Source of the DNA: Kaistella flava (ex Peng et al. 2021)
Lineage (GTDB): Bacteria > Bacteroidota > Bacteroidia > Flavobacteriales > Weeksellaceae
NCBI RefSeq assembly: GCF_015191005.1
Contig: NZ_CP040442.1
Span: 124,001 to 188,000, forward strand
Direction: 5' to 3'
Length of the DNA stretch: 64,000 nt
In this document: positions 1 through 7,239 of the stretch, in pieces
Layout: each line of letters begins with the position of its first letter
How positions within the stretch are numbered: position 1 is the first letter of the stretch
Notes under the pieces: model-generated
Told to the model about the DNA's origin: nothing
Database searches by the model: none
Seen by the model: the letters and a program-made list of their open reading frames with translations, nothing else
Translations under genes and position numbers: made by a program

Positions 1-1
1 C

Positions 2-1123
2 TTTGAAGTAGAAAAAGCCGCGGGTTCTTATATCTACGGAAAAAACGGACAGAGATATCTGGATTTTGTAGCTGGAGTTTCTGCCAATACTTTAGGACAT
101 TCACATCCGAAAATTGTAGAAGCTATTAAAACGCAGGCAGAAAAATATCTGCACGTGATGGTTTACGGCGAATACGCTCAGGAAATGCCGGTGAAATTGT
201 GCAAGCTATTAGCCGATGCGACACCAGAACCTTTAGAAGTAACTTACCTCGTCAACTCTGGAGCAGAAGCGATTGATGGCGCTTTGAAGTTAGCAAAACG
301 TTATACGGGAAGAGAAGAAATCATTTCGATGACCAATTCTTACCACGGAAATACACACGGTGCTTTATCGGTTTCGGGGAATGAATATCACAAGCGTGAG
401 TTTCGTCCGCTCTTGCCGATGGTGAGTTTTATTGAATTTAATAATCAAGATGATTTTTCAAAGATTACTGAAAAGACGGCTTGTGTTCTAGCCGAAACCA
501 TTCAAGGAGCAGCGGGATTTTTAGTTCCTGATTCAGACTATTTTAGAAATCTAAAAAAGCGATGTGAAGAAGTTGGCGCCTTATTGATCCTCGATGAAAT
601 TCAGCCTGGATTTGGACGTACAGGAAAACTGTTTGCTTTCGAACATTTCGGAATGGTTCCTGATATTCTCGTGATGGGAAAAGGAATGGGCGGTGGCGTT
701 CCGGTTGGTGCTTTTATGAGCTCCAAAGAAATAATGCATTCACTTTCACATTCTCCGAAATTGGGACATATTACAACTTTTGGTGGAAATCCTTTAATTG
801 CCTCAGCAAGTTATGCGACTTTGCATGAAGTACTTGAAAGCGGTTTAATGAATGAAATTCAGCAGAAAGAAAATTTATTCCGTGAATTATTAGTTCATCC
901 TAAAATTAAAAATGTTAACGGAAAAGGCTTGATGTTGGCAGTGAATCTTGGTTCACCAGATTTCACTTTAGAAGTTGCAAAACGGTGTATGGAAAAAGGA
1001 CTTATTGTTTTCTGGCAATTATACAGAAATGAATATTTAAGAATTTCGCCACCATTGACGATTTCTTTGGATGAAATTAGAGAAGGTTGCGGGATTATAA
1101 TTGATGTTTTGAACGGGAATTAA
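2..1123 (+). CDS. Class III aminotransferase, 5'-truncated by window edge
   Basis: PLP-dependent fold-type I aminotransferase of the acetylornithine/ornithine/4-aminobutyrate group, moving an amino group between an omega-amine and a 2-oxo acid in the cytosol. The frame is open from base 2, so the N-terminus is outside the window; an internal ATG at 155 is not the real start because clear family sequence (YLDFVAGVSANTLGHSHP) lies upstream of it. Visible motifs are VNSGAEA for phosphate binding, LILDEIQPGFGRTG containing the PLP-contacting Asp, MGKGMGGGVPVGAF with the presumed Schiff-base lysine, and TTFGGNP. The substrate cannot be told from sequence. It converges on the toxin-antitoxin pair, with 22 bp between the stops. 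Confidence 0.9.
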   Translation, partial: FEVEKAAGSYIYGKNGQRYLDFVAGVSANTLGHSHPKIVEAIKTQAEKYLHVMVYGEYAQEMPVKLCKLLADATPEPLEVTYLVNSGAEAIDGALKLAKRYTGREEIISMTNSYHGNTHGALSVSGNEYHKREFRPLLPMVSFIEFNNQDDFSKITEKTACVLAETIQGAAGFLVPDSDYFRNLKKRCEEVGALLILDEIQPGFGRTGKLFAFEHFGMVPDILVMGKGMGGGVPVGAFMSSKEIMHSLSHSPKLGHITTFGGNPLIASASYATLHEVLESGLMNEIQQKENLFRELLVHPKIKNVNGKGLMLAVNLGSPDFTLEVAKRCMEKGLIVFWQLYRNEYLRISPPLTISLDEIREGCGIIIDVLNGN

Positions 1124-1145
1124 AGATCAGTATTAGTTGTTTTTT

Positions 1146-1445
1146 TTATCCAGTTATTCGATTTTTTAAATCAGAACTGGCGTGTAAAATTCTTGCAATC
1201 AAAATTTCATTGGAGTTAATTTTCTGAAAAAAAATGATATGCCTATTGACTAAATAGCCGAAGATAAGTAAGTCTATTTCTTCATAGTGCTTTCCCAGAT
1301 TTGGATTTTCAGCAAGTAATTCGCAACCTGCAATCAATTCAGAGTAATATTTGTCGGCTTGATTTTCAGACCATTCTTCATAAGTGTAATCCCAAATATT
1401 TGAAAGGTCTTTAACGGCTTTATTTGTTAAAATATAATTAGCCAT
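1146..1445 (-). CDS. parE: RelE/ParE-family toxin
   Basis: Small basic toxin of a type II toxin-antitoxin pair, 99 residues, the usual ParE length. The N-terminal helices (AVKDLSNIWDYTYEEWSENQADKYY) and the Pro-Asn-Leu-Gly-Lys turn followed by a beta-rich C-terminus (IIFFQKINSNEILIARILH) fit the RelE/ParE fold. ParE members usually poison gyrase, but the target here is not provable from sequence. The start overlaps the 3' end of the antitoxin gene by 8 bp, which implies translational coupling and antitoxin-first order, as is normal for ParDE. Expression should follow the promoter upstream of parD. Confidence 0.88.
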   Translation of the reverse strand: MANYILTNKAVKDLSNIWDYTYEEWSENQADKYYSELIAGCELLAENPNLGKHYEEIDLLIFGYLVNRHIIFFQKINSNEILIARILHASSDLKNRITG

Positions 1446-1689
1446 TATTTAATTTGTTTTCCTTTAAGGTTTGCAGATGAGTTTTGGCATTGAAATTTTC
1501 TGCAATTCCACTGTCAAGTCCATTCTGAATTGCTTTTTTTAAAAGTTGAATTTTATTTTCTTCATCTTCAAGAAGTCGCAAACCTGCGCGTATAACCTCG
1601 CTGGCATTTTTAAATCGCCCTCCTGCAATTCTACTATCAACAAAGTCCTCAAAATAGTGACCAAGAGAAACTGAAGTATTGCGTCCCAT
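1438..1689 (-). CDS. parD: ParD-family antitoxin (start moved to 1689)
   Basis: Antitoxin partner of the adjacent ParE-like toxin, 83 residues from the chosen start. The N-terminus (GRNTSVSLGHYFEDFVDSRI) is a ribbon-helix-helix DNA-binding segment; the following RFKNASEVIRAGLRLLEDEE is the classic ParD helix pair, and the C-terminal tail should wrap the toxin. A longer reading starting at 1749 is possible, but it would begin upstream of a good -7 promoter box at 1719-1726, so the ATG at 1689 is preferred. The complex probably represses its own operon through the palindrome in the promoter. Confidence 0.87.
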   Translation of the reverse strand: MGRNTSVSLGHYFEDFVDSRIAGGRFKNASEVIRAGLRLLEDEENKIQLLKKAIQNGLDSGIAENFNAKTHLQTLKENKLNNG

Positions 1690-1718
1690 TTTTAATATTT
1701 TTTTTAAATTATTTAATT

Positions 1719-1750
1719 CAAAGTTACCAATTTTTGGTAATTCTTGCAAA
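1719..1750 (-). promoter_or_regulatory. ParDE promoter with overlapping palindromic operator
   Basis: On the minus strand TTTG (1747-1750) and TAACTTTG (1719-1726) are 20 bp apart, matching the flavobacterial -33/-7 consensus TTTG...TAnnTTTG. Between and overlapping them is a perfect inverted repeat, TTACCAA-TTT-TTGGTAA (1724-1740). Its position within the promoter fits an autoregulatory operator for the ParD ribbon-helix-helix domain. Confidence 0.65.
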
Positions 1751-1829
1751 TTATTTTAGAAATGGTTTTTGTGAAATGATAGAAAATAGCTGTGGACAAA
1801 GGTTTTTATTGTAGCTGTCAAAGTCTATT

Positions 1830-2300
1830 TTAAAAAAGGTGTTTCTCCATTTTTACATCTGCTCTTTCATAAAGTCCTTTTTCCAGTTCAACTTCAGAAA
1901 AACCGTATTTTCTGTAAAGATGAATAGCAGATTCTAATTGCGTATTTGAATATAATAGGAGCGTTTTCATTTGTTTCTCTTTTGCGAAATTTATGCAATG
2001 TTCCAATAAAAGAGTACCGATTTTATGTCCCTGAGCCTTTTCTGCAACCGCCATTTTTCCCAGTTCAAAAACTGTTTCACTTTTCTTTAATAAAGAAGCG
2101 GTGCCAACAATTTCATCATTTAATTTGGCATAAAAAATAAATCCTCCTTTATCAATAATCTCTTCTTTAGGATTTGAAAGTGAAATAACATCATTTTTTT
2201 CAACCCGAAAATATTTTTCAAGCCATTCGTAATTGAGCGTTTTTATAGCTTCTTGTTGATCTTCTGAAAAATCTATTATTTCAATTTTATTTTGGCTCAT
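1830..2300 (-). CDS. GNAT-family N-acetyltransferase
   Basis: Cytosolic acetyl-CoA-dependent acetyltransferase of 156 residues, a normal single-domain GNAT. The core is visible from IVGTASLLKK (strands 2-3) through FELGKMAVAEKAQGHKIGTLLLEH, where the Q-G-H-K-I-G segment is the acetyl-CoA pyrophosphate loop, to LLLYSNTQLESAIHLYRKYGF, the usual C-terminal motif. It resembles MarR-associated or generic GNATs; the acceptor substrate cannot be named. It is a single gene on the minus strand, 80 bp upstream of the ParDE promoter region and next to the GCTAAC-bounded segment. Confidence 0.88.
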   Translation of the reverse strand: MSQNKIEIIDFSEDQQEAIKTLNYEWLEKYFRVEKNDVISLSNPKEEIIDKGGFIFYAKLNDEIVGTASLLKKSETVFELGKMAVAEKAQGHKIGTLLLEHCINFAKEKQMKTLLLYSNTQLESAIHLYRKYGFSEVELEKGLYERADVKMEKHLF

Positions 2301-2339
2301 AATTATTTTGAATCTTTCGTATATTATTTATCGGTTACA

Positions 2340-3323
2340 GCTAACGGTTGGGTATTTCTGTTGGCAGGGCTTAAAATGCCAAATCTTTCTACTTTCGAAT
2401 ATAATGAAAATAGTGAAAATAGCGAAAATCTTCAACTTATTAATTTGACCCCGCTTGTAGAAATGCCATTTTAGCAGAAGTATTTTTAAAGAGGTGATTT
2501 TATCTTTTTTAAAGTATCTTTTTTGATATTATATTCAAAATATGTTTGTAAAGCGGGAGAGTAAACAAAGAATTTTTCGAGTTTTGTAAAAGATGCATAT
2601 AATTTGAACGTGCAAATATCTGTTGCAGAAATGAAAGGATTCGTTTTCAGATGACTATGAGTTGACATTGTCATTTCTCCATTCACGCTTGATGTATATT
2701 GTGGAATTAATCTTGAATGGAATTTTTGTTCTTCTAAAATGATTCCATCTTTATCTGTTATGAAGAGATAGTCATTTCCAAAAGGAATTACACCAGATTC
2801 ATTTGCTCCAGTAATTAAATAAGTTTTAAAGTTTTTATTAAAAGGAATAGTAATTAAATTTAAACTAAATCCTTGTGGAACTTCAATTTCATATTTTGGA
2901 TTTGACAATTGAGAAATTAATTTTTCTCTTACATTCGTCAAATCATTTTCTAATACATTCAAATTCCGTTCATTTAAGTTCTGTTTGATTGGTTTTTTTG
3001 AATTGTTTACAAAAAGATATTCAGCGATTACTTTGTCTGCACTTTTGTTTAAAAAAACTGTTTTTACAGAGTCAGCGGATTTGTAAGTTAAATACGAACC
3101 TACTAAATCTCGAAATTTTTTATTTTCACGAATAATATCAGTAGAATTCCAAGAAGCATTTTCTAATGAATAAGTAAATTTCCTTCATTTTTGATTGAAT
3201 CAAGTTTCGCTTGAATTTCTTTATCAGATAATTTATTTTCTTGTCCAAAAACATTTATTGATAATAATAGAATTAGAAAAATTGTTATTTGTTTCATAGT
3301 GATTTTTTAATATTTCTGCTAAC
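2340..3323. other. Cassette-like segment bounded by GCTAAC motifs
   Basis: GCTAAC hexamers occur at 2340-2345 (followed by GGTTGGGTATTTCTG and a G-rich stretch) and at 3318-3323. The roughly 980 bp between them holds only the frameshifted secreted JAMM-like gene on the minus strand. Similar CTAACGGTTGGGTATT-type sequences between single-gene inserts are familiar from flavobacterial genomes, so this may be one inserted gene unit. That reading is an inference; I cannot fold it into a proper integron attC site. Confidence 0.3.
2486..3297 (-). pseudogene. Secreted JAMM-motif protein broken by a frameshift
   Basis: Reading from ATG at 3297 gives a signal peptide (KQITIFLILLLSINVFGQ) and then ENKLSDKEIQAKLDSIKNEG before a stop. 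One base is missing in the A-run near 3179-3181; in the next frame the protein continues without a stop from about 3181 to 2486, so the intact ancestor was about 270 residues. The C-terminal part carries H-S-H-x7-S-x2-D, the zinc-binding pattern of JAMM/MPN+ metalloproteases, with a possible catalytic Glu 47 residues upstream. The 158-residue remnant from TTG at 2962 lacks a signal peptide. Family assignment rests on the motif only. A sequencing error in the homopolymer would also explain the break. Confidence 0.6.
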
Positions 3324-3705
3324 TCTCAAATATACGCAACTCCTCATAATTTTAAAAAATATTTATTTAGGTCAAATCCACTATCATTACTTTTTCTTCA
3401 CTTTGTAACTTATACAAAATATCAAAATATAAATATTGGAAAGCTGTAACTTAAACGTAACCCAAAATTCTTCGAAAAAAAAACCGAGCTTTCTTTTAGC
3501 CGCGATGGAAGCGACATCCCGCGATGATATATGTCATGATTTTAAAGCCGTTTTTTCTGAATCGCTGATATAGCGGACAGCGGGACGGGTTTTGTAAGAA
3601 ATCAAGATGGTGATGCTTCTTATCCTCATAAACTATTTCATCAAATATATTGCGTATATTAGAAATTAATTTATATATTGCGACACATTAAAAAAAGGTA
3701 ATAAT
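3298..3705. other. Intergenic stretch without genes
   Basis: About 400 bp separating the JAMM-like pseudogene from the START-like gene. It holds one copy of the dispersed hairpin repeat (3498-3589), one GCTAAC motif, and AT-rich sequence. I see no coding potential on either strand. Confidence 0.7.
3498..3589. repeat. Dispersed hairpin repeat, family A, copy 1
   Basis: Starts AGCCGCGATGGAAGCGACATC and ends GATATAGCGGACAGCGGGAC, with a variable inner part. The same two ends occur at 50780-50834 around a compact CCCGCC-TT-GGCGGG hairpin. Elements of this type are abundant between genes in Chryseobacterium and Flavobacterium; no function is established to my knowledge. Confidence 0.7.
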
Positions 3706-4092
3706 ATGGCGAAAACGAAAGTGCAATACGAATTTTCAATGCACTGTCAGTCAGAGATATTGTATGAATATATGGCTAGCGCAGAGGGTCTTTCTGAGTG
3801 GTTTGCAGATGATGTGGTGGAAAAAGGAGATGACTTCTATTTTAGTTGGAGCAATGGCCCCGAGGAAAAAGCTACGCTTATTCGTTATAAGCCTGAAAGC
3901 TTTGTGCGTTTTCGATGGGAAGAGGATGAAGGGACCAAAAATTATTTCGAAATGACCATCGTTATCGATGATATTACGGATGATTTGGCGTTGAATGTTA
4001 CTGATTTCTGTGATGCTGGCGATGAGGAAGAAAATCGTTTGTACTGGGAAAACTTAATCGAAAATTTAAAATTGAAATTAGGCGCTTCCTAA
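3706..4092 (+). CDS. START-like (SRPBCC superfamily) domain protein
   Basis: Small acidic cytosolic protein of 128 residues that spans one helix-grip domain. It begins with a strand (KVQYEFSMHCQ), then the helix SEILYEYMASAEGLSEWFADDV typical of AHSA1/SRPBCC proteins, the strands DDFYFSW and EKATLIRYKPESFVRFRWEE, and a C-terminal helix (WENLIENLKLKL). The family is conserved in Bacteroidota and its ligand is unknown. There is no signal peptide. It is followed by a strong terminator at 4113-4134 and then by the class IV aminotransferase homologue, so the two may be expressed separately. Confidence 0.82.
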   Translation: MAKTKVQYEFSMHCQSEILYEYMASAEGLSEWFADDVVEKGDDFYFSWSNGPEEKATLIRYKPESFVRFRWEEDEGTKNYFEMTIVIDDITDDLALNVTDFCDAGDEEENRLYWENLIENLKLKLGAS

Positions 4093-4112
4093 TTTTTTTA
4101 ACCTAAATATAA

Positions 4113-4140
4113 AATGAACGATTTATCGTTCATTTTTTGT
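4113..4140 (+). terminator. Rho-independent terminator after the START-like gene
   Basis: Perfect 10-bp stem AATGAACGAT / ATCGTTCATT with a 2-nt TT loop, followed by TTTTGTT. It lies 20 bp beyond the stop codon of the START-like gene. Confidence 0.8.
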
Positions 4141-4159
4141 TACTAAAATCCTGATTATT

Positions 4160-4963
4160 GTGAAATTATCTTTTGCTTCTGAGCAGTCTCAATTACACAA
4201 CCGTGCTTTTTTATATGGCGATGCGGTGCAAGTTTCTTTTTTTATCCGCGGGTCGCAATTGATTATGGCGGAAGAGTGTTATTTCTATTTAATGGCCTCT
4301 ATGCGTAAAATGAGAATGGCGATTCCATTGTCTTATACGTTGGAGTTTTTCCAGAATCTATTTGCAGAAAAAGTTTTGCAGGAAGGCATAAAAAATGGAA
4401 TTATTCAGTTTTTCGTCTATCGAAATACGGATGAACAAGTACTTTCAAAAAGTAGGATTTCTTATTATTTTGAGGTAGATGAAGTTGATGATCTTTTGAA
4501 TATTCAAAGAGATTATGAACTTGATTTGATTAAAGAAATTAATGTGAATACGAATGTTTTAAGCAGTATTCATGTTCATTGTCCGGAAAATATCTATGCT
4601 GAAATTTATGCGAAGGAAAATGATTTGGATGATGTTATTTTTCTGAATCCAGCTAAAAGAATTGCCAGAAGTATTTACGGGAATTTATTATTCCTGGAAG
4701 GAAAAGTGATTAAGATTCCAAAGACTACGGAAGGAGCTTATATTTCGCCTCTGTTGGAGAACTTCGTCACCTTTATTCATAAAAATAATTTAGCCCAGAT
4801 TCAGGAGTCAGAAATGATTGCGTTCGAATCTCAAAAGGCTGAAGAGATCTTGATGATTTCTGATATCAAAGGAATTTTCCCTGTTACCAAAATCCGAAAT
4901 AAAACTTTTGGAAAAGACCGTTTTTCTGAAATGGTAGAACAATGGAAAGCCAGTTTCGCTTAG
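4160..4963 (+). CDS. Divergent class IV aminotransferase homologue, PLP lysine not evident
   Basis: 267 residues, the normal length for fold-type IV PLP enzymes such as PabC or IlvE. The N-terminal HNRAFLYGDAVQVSFFI matches the family's N-R-x-F-x-Y-G-D motif. In the stretch where PabC has I-K-H-L-N-R with the PLP lysine, this protein reads SSIHVHCPENIYAE, and the later E-x-x-x-x-N-L-F region reads ARSIYGNLLF. Neither the catalytic lysine nor the usual glutamate is visible. It may have lost transaminase activity or use PLP differently. Start is GTG at 4160; no closer ATG exists. A hairpin terminator follows. Confidence 0.7.
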   Translation: MKLSFASEQSQLHNRAFLYGDAVQVSFFIRGSQLIMAEECYFYLMASMRKMRMAIPLSYTLEFFQNLFAEKVLQEGIKNGIIQFFVYRNTDEQVLSKSRISYYFEVDEVDDLLNIQRDYELDLIKEINVNTNVLSSIHVHCPENIYAEIYAKENDLDDVIFLNPAKRIARSIYGNLLFLEGKVIKIPKTTEGAYISPLLENFVTFIHKNNLAQIQESEMIAFESQKAEEILMISDIKGIFPVTKIRNKTFGKDRFSEMVEQWKASFA

Positions 4964-4970
4964 AATTGAC

Positions 4971-5016
4971 AAACCCAGTTAACAACCTTTAAAGAAAGTC
5001 ATTAACCGGGTTTTTA
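4971..5016 (+). terminator. Terminator after the class IV aminotransferase homologue
   Basis: Arms AAACCCAGTTAA (4971-4982) and TTAACCGGGTTT (5002-5013) pair over 12 bp with one mismatch, loop 19 nt, followed by TTTAG. It lies just after the stop codon. Confidence 0.6.
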
Positions 5017-5261
5017 GATTTTAATTACAATTATAACGTTGTTCAAATCTTTAAATTATAGGTGCTGGTATTAAAGTTTTGTTAATATTGTAATATTGCA
5101 GATTTTAAAAGAAAGCAACACTATTTTTATAAGACAGTCGTATATTCGTGGCGAAAATAATAGCGATATCGTGTAGAAACGAATTTCGTTCTTTTTGAAA
5201 TTTAGTGCATAGAAAGAGCTCTAACATCCATCATCTACCATCCATCACCCAAAATCGGTTT

Positions 5262-5810
5262 CTAATTCAACGAAACATCTTCCGGAGAATTTGCCCACAA
5301 GAGGTATTCTCCACCCAAATTTTGCATAATATTTTTCCAAAGACTTTGATCATTCGGAGAAGTGTAATCTAAATTGTAAACATCAACAGGAGTCCACATT
5401 TTACGAAGGATTTCGCCTTCTAACTGCTGACCTGCCCAACCTGAATATCCCGAAAATACCTTAACGTCGTTGATTGAAATTTGTGAATCTAAAATTGAAG
5501 AAACAACATTTTCAATATCTTCAGTAAGATAGTATTCATCATCTATCGCTAAATATTCTTCTGTAACTTTCTTTCCTTTACAAATGAAAAAGATCTTGTC
5601 ATTTTCGACCGGTCCGCCTTCATAAACAGTAACTTGAAATTCGAATATTTCCAGCAATCGTGAACTCATATTTTCATTTTTCTTGTTCAGTATGAGTCCA
5701 AAAGCACCGTTTTCATTATGATCAACGATTAAAACTACAGAGCGTGAGAATATGTCCCCCGAAATATCGGGAGTGGAAATTAAAATTTTACCTTTGTAAG
5801 AATAATTCAT
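5262..5810 (-). CDS. YqgE/AlgH family protein
   Basis: 182-residue cytosolic protein of the YqgE/AlgH (DUF179) family, whose molecular role is still unclear. The N-terminus YKGKILISTPDISGDIFSRSVVLIVDHNENGAFGLILNKK is the diagnostic part (L-I-S-T-P ... F-x-R-S-V-V ... G-A-x-G-L-I-L-N), followed by the EGGPVENDKIFFICKG strand segment and the VKVFSGYSGWAGQQLEGEI motif. A longer reading to 5882 would run into the divergent pdxH gene; the ATG at 5810 begins exactly where family members begin. It diverges from pdxH across 52 bp. Confidence 0.92.
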   Translation of the reverse strand: MNYSYKGKILISTPDISGDIFSRSVVLIVDHNENGAFGLILNKKNENMSSRLLEIFEFQVTVYEGGPVENDKIFFICKGKKVTEEYLAIDDEYYLTEDIENVVSSILDSQISINDVKVFSGYSGWAGQQLEGEILRKMWTPVDVYNLDYTSPNDQSLWKNIMQNLGGEYLLWANSPEDVSLN

Positions 5811-5821
5811 CTGATAAATCA

Positions 5822-5844
5822 GGTTAAATAAAAAACCTTTAACC
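5822..5844. promoter_or_regulatory. Inverted repeat between divergent yqgE-like gene and pdxH
   Basis: GGTTAAA (5822-5828) and TTTAACC (5838-5844) are perfect inverted arms separated by 9 bp, in the centre of the 52-bp gap between two divergent start codons. It could be a shared operator or a short transcript hairpin. No consensus -7 box is clear here. Confidence 0.35.
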
Positions 5845-5862
5845 AAATGTAATAAAAATTTA

Positions 5863-6507
5863 ATGGAAAACTTGCACGACAAAAGAAAAATCTACGACCG
5901 CGCCGAACTTTTGGAAAGTCAGATTAAAGAAAATCCAATGGAACAGTTTCGCGATTGGTTTTTAGAGGCTGAGCAAAATCCTCAAATTTCTGAAGCCAAT
6001 GCCATGGCAGTTTCTACCCTTGAAAAAGATGGCTGTCCACGTACCAGAATGGTTTTGCTGAAATCATATACTTGGGAAGGTTTTATTTTTTACACCAATT
6101 ACGACAGTAGAAAAGGAAAGGCGATTGAAAGTAATCATAAAGCCTGTTTAAGCTTTTTCTGGCCCAATTTAGAACGTCAAATTATCATTAAAGCAGATTT
6201 AGAAAAATTAGCGGATAATTTAAGTGATGGTTATTTTCATTCCCGCCCGAAAGGAAGTCAGCTCGGAGCAGTAGTTTCGCCACAAAGTCAAGTAATTCCG
6301 AATCGCGAATTTCTGGAAAAGAAATTAAAGAATCTTGAAAAGGAATTTGAGAATAGTGAAATTCCAAGACCAGAAGGCTGGGGTGGATATTTGGCTAAAC
6401 CTTACGAGATCGAATTTTGGCAAGGTCGTCCAAATCGACTTCACGATAGAATCATCTACGAATTACAGGAAGATTTTGACTGGAAGATTTCCCGTTTAGC
6501 ACCATAA
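5863..6507 (+). CDS. pdxH: Pyridoxamine 5'-phosphate oxidase
   Basis: FMN enzyme that oxidises pyridoxamine or pyridoxine 5'-phosphate to PLP, the last step of vitamin B6 synthesis and salvage, in the cytosol. 214 residues, full length for the family. The signature parts are present: NPMEQFRDWFLEAE, MAVSTLEKDGCPRTRMVLLK (FMN binding), GFIFYTNYDSRKGKAI, CLSFFWPNLERQIIIKA, SQLGAVVSPQSQVI, and the C-terminal EFWQGRPNRLHDRIIY with the R-x-N-R-L-H-D-R substrate loop, ending SRLAP as typical. It is monocistronic, with a bidirectional terminator shared with the HU gene. Confidence 0.97.
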   Translation: MENLHDKRKIYDRAELLESQIKENPMEQFRDWFLEAEQNPQISEANAMAVSTLEKDGCPRTRMVLLKSYTWEGFIFYTNYDSRKGKAIESNHKACLSFFWPNLERQIIIKADLEKLADNLSDGYFHSRPKGSQLGAVVSPQSQVIPNREFLEKKLKNLEKEFENSEIPRPEGWGGYLAKPYEIEFWQGRPNRLHDRIIYELQEDFDWKISRLAP

Positions 6508-6510
6508 AAA

Positions 6511-6540
6511 AAGTCCCGAATGATCGGGACTTTTCTTTTA
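6511..6540. terminator. Bidirectional terminator between pdxH and the HU gene
   Basis: Nine-bp perfect stem AAGTCCCGA / TCGGGACTT with ATGA loop (6511-6532), a T-run on the right and an A-run on the left, placed between two convergent genes. Confidence 0.88.
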
Positions 6541-6554
6541 TTATAATCGATTGA

Positions 6555-6845
6555 TTATTTTTTCTTACCACCCATTACAGCGTCTGCTAAGTCAGAACCT
6601 GCTTTGAATTTTGCAACTGTTTTAGCAGCAATGTTGATTGGTTTTTTAGTAGCTGGGTTGATACCTTGTCTTGCAGCTCTTTCTGCTACAGAGAAAGTTC
6701 CGAATCCTACTAAAGAAACTTTACCATCTTTTTCTTTCAAAGTGTCAGTAACGTTAGAGATAAATGATTCAAGAGCAGCTTTTGCTGCAACTTTTGTAAT
6801 GTTCGCGTCTTTTGCGATAGCGTCGATTAATTCAGACTTGTTCAT
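6555..6845 (-). CDS. HU-family histone-like DNA-binding protein
   Basis: 96-residue nucleoid protein that bends and packs DNA as a dimer. It begins [28 protein letters not shown], the standard HU dimerisation helices, and contains [30 protein letters not shown], the HU/IHF signature leading into the DNA-gripping arm, where R-x-x-x-N-P sits at the arm tip. The lysine-rich C-terminus ([10 protein letters not shown]) is typical for Bacteroidota HU. It has its own strong-looking promoter at 6881-6911, as expected for an abundant protein. Confidence 0.97.
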   Translation of the reverse strand: MNKSELIDAIAKDANITKVAAKAALESFISNVTDTLKEKDGKVSLVGFGTFSVAERAARQGINPATKKPINIAAKTVAKFKAGSDLADAVMGGKKK

Positions 6846-6880
6846 AATATTAATTAGTTAAGGTTAGTTCATTGTTAAAG

Positions 6881-6911
6881 CAAATATAAAACAATTTTCA
6901 TATTGTGCAAA
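6881..6911 (-). promoter_or_regulatory. Promoter of the HU gene
   Basis: On the minus strand TTTG (6908-6911), 19-bp spacer, TATATTTG (6881-6888): an exact match to the flavobacterial TTTG / TAnnTTTG primary promoter. It predicts a 5' untranslated leader of about 30 nt before the ATG at 6845. Confidence 0.8.
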
Positions 6912-7227
6912 TTATTTGCAAAAATTTAATCAATATTCAATAAAATTCTTGAATAGTAGAGAAAGTTTATAATCTCTATTTTTACGTTTAATCGATGTTT
7001 GCAAGTTATATTATCGTGCCAAACTCAATACGTGTCGCTATTTTATGAAATAAAAATATTGTTAATTGTAATTACGAATTATGGAATTTTGTGGTAAATC
7101 CAAATTGGTATTATGTTATTGTTAAAACAAATGGGTTTTTAGCATCTTTTTATTGTTTAATCGCTAATGGATATTAAGTTTGAAGACAATAAAGAAAAAT
7201 TAATTTTATTCCTTTAATTAAAATAAT

Positions 7228-7239
7228 TAAATTTGCGCC
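7228..7239 (+). promoter_or_regulatory. -7 box of panD; predicted leaderless start
   Basis: TAAATTTG at 7228-7235 matches TAnnTTTG and ends only 4 bp before the panD ATG at 7240. Transcription should then start at or within a base or two of the ATG. A TTTT at about 7204 is a weak -33 candidate. Confidence 0.55.

Larger units (their letters stand above)
6846..7239. other. Divergent regulatory region between the HU gene and panD
   Basis: About 390 bp of AT-rich sequence with no credible gene. It contains the HU promoter near its left end and the panD -7 box at its right end; I see nothing recognisable in the middle. Confidence 0.7.

Noticed and set aside
2292..2474. A 60-residue plus-strand reading
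   Set aside because: Composition is not protein-like, it covers the GCTAACGG boundary motif, and it has no promoter or family match.
3170..3190. Programmed frameshift in the JAMM-like gene
   Set aside because: There is no slippery heptamer followed by a stem-loop; a simple one-base loss in an A-run explains it better.
5150..5190. AACGAA-T-TTCGTT palindrome near the YqgE gene as an operator
   Set aside because: It is short, AT-rich and far from any start codon; it could easily be chance.
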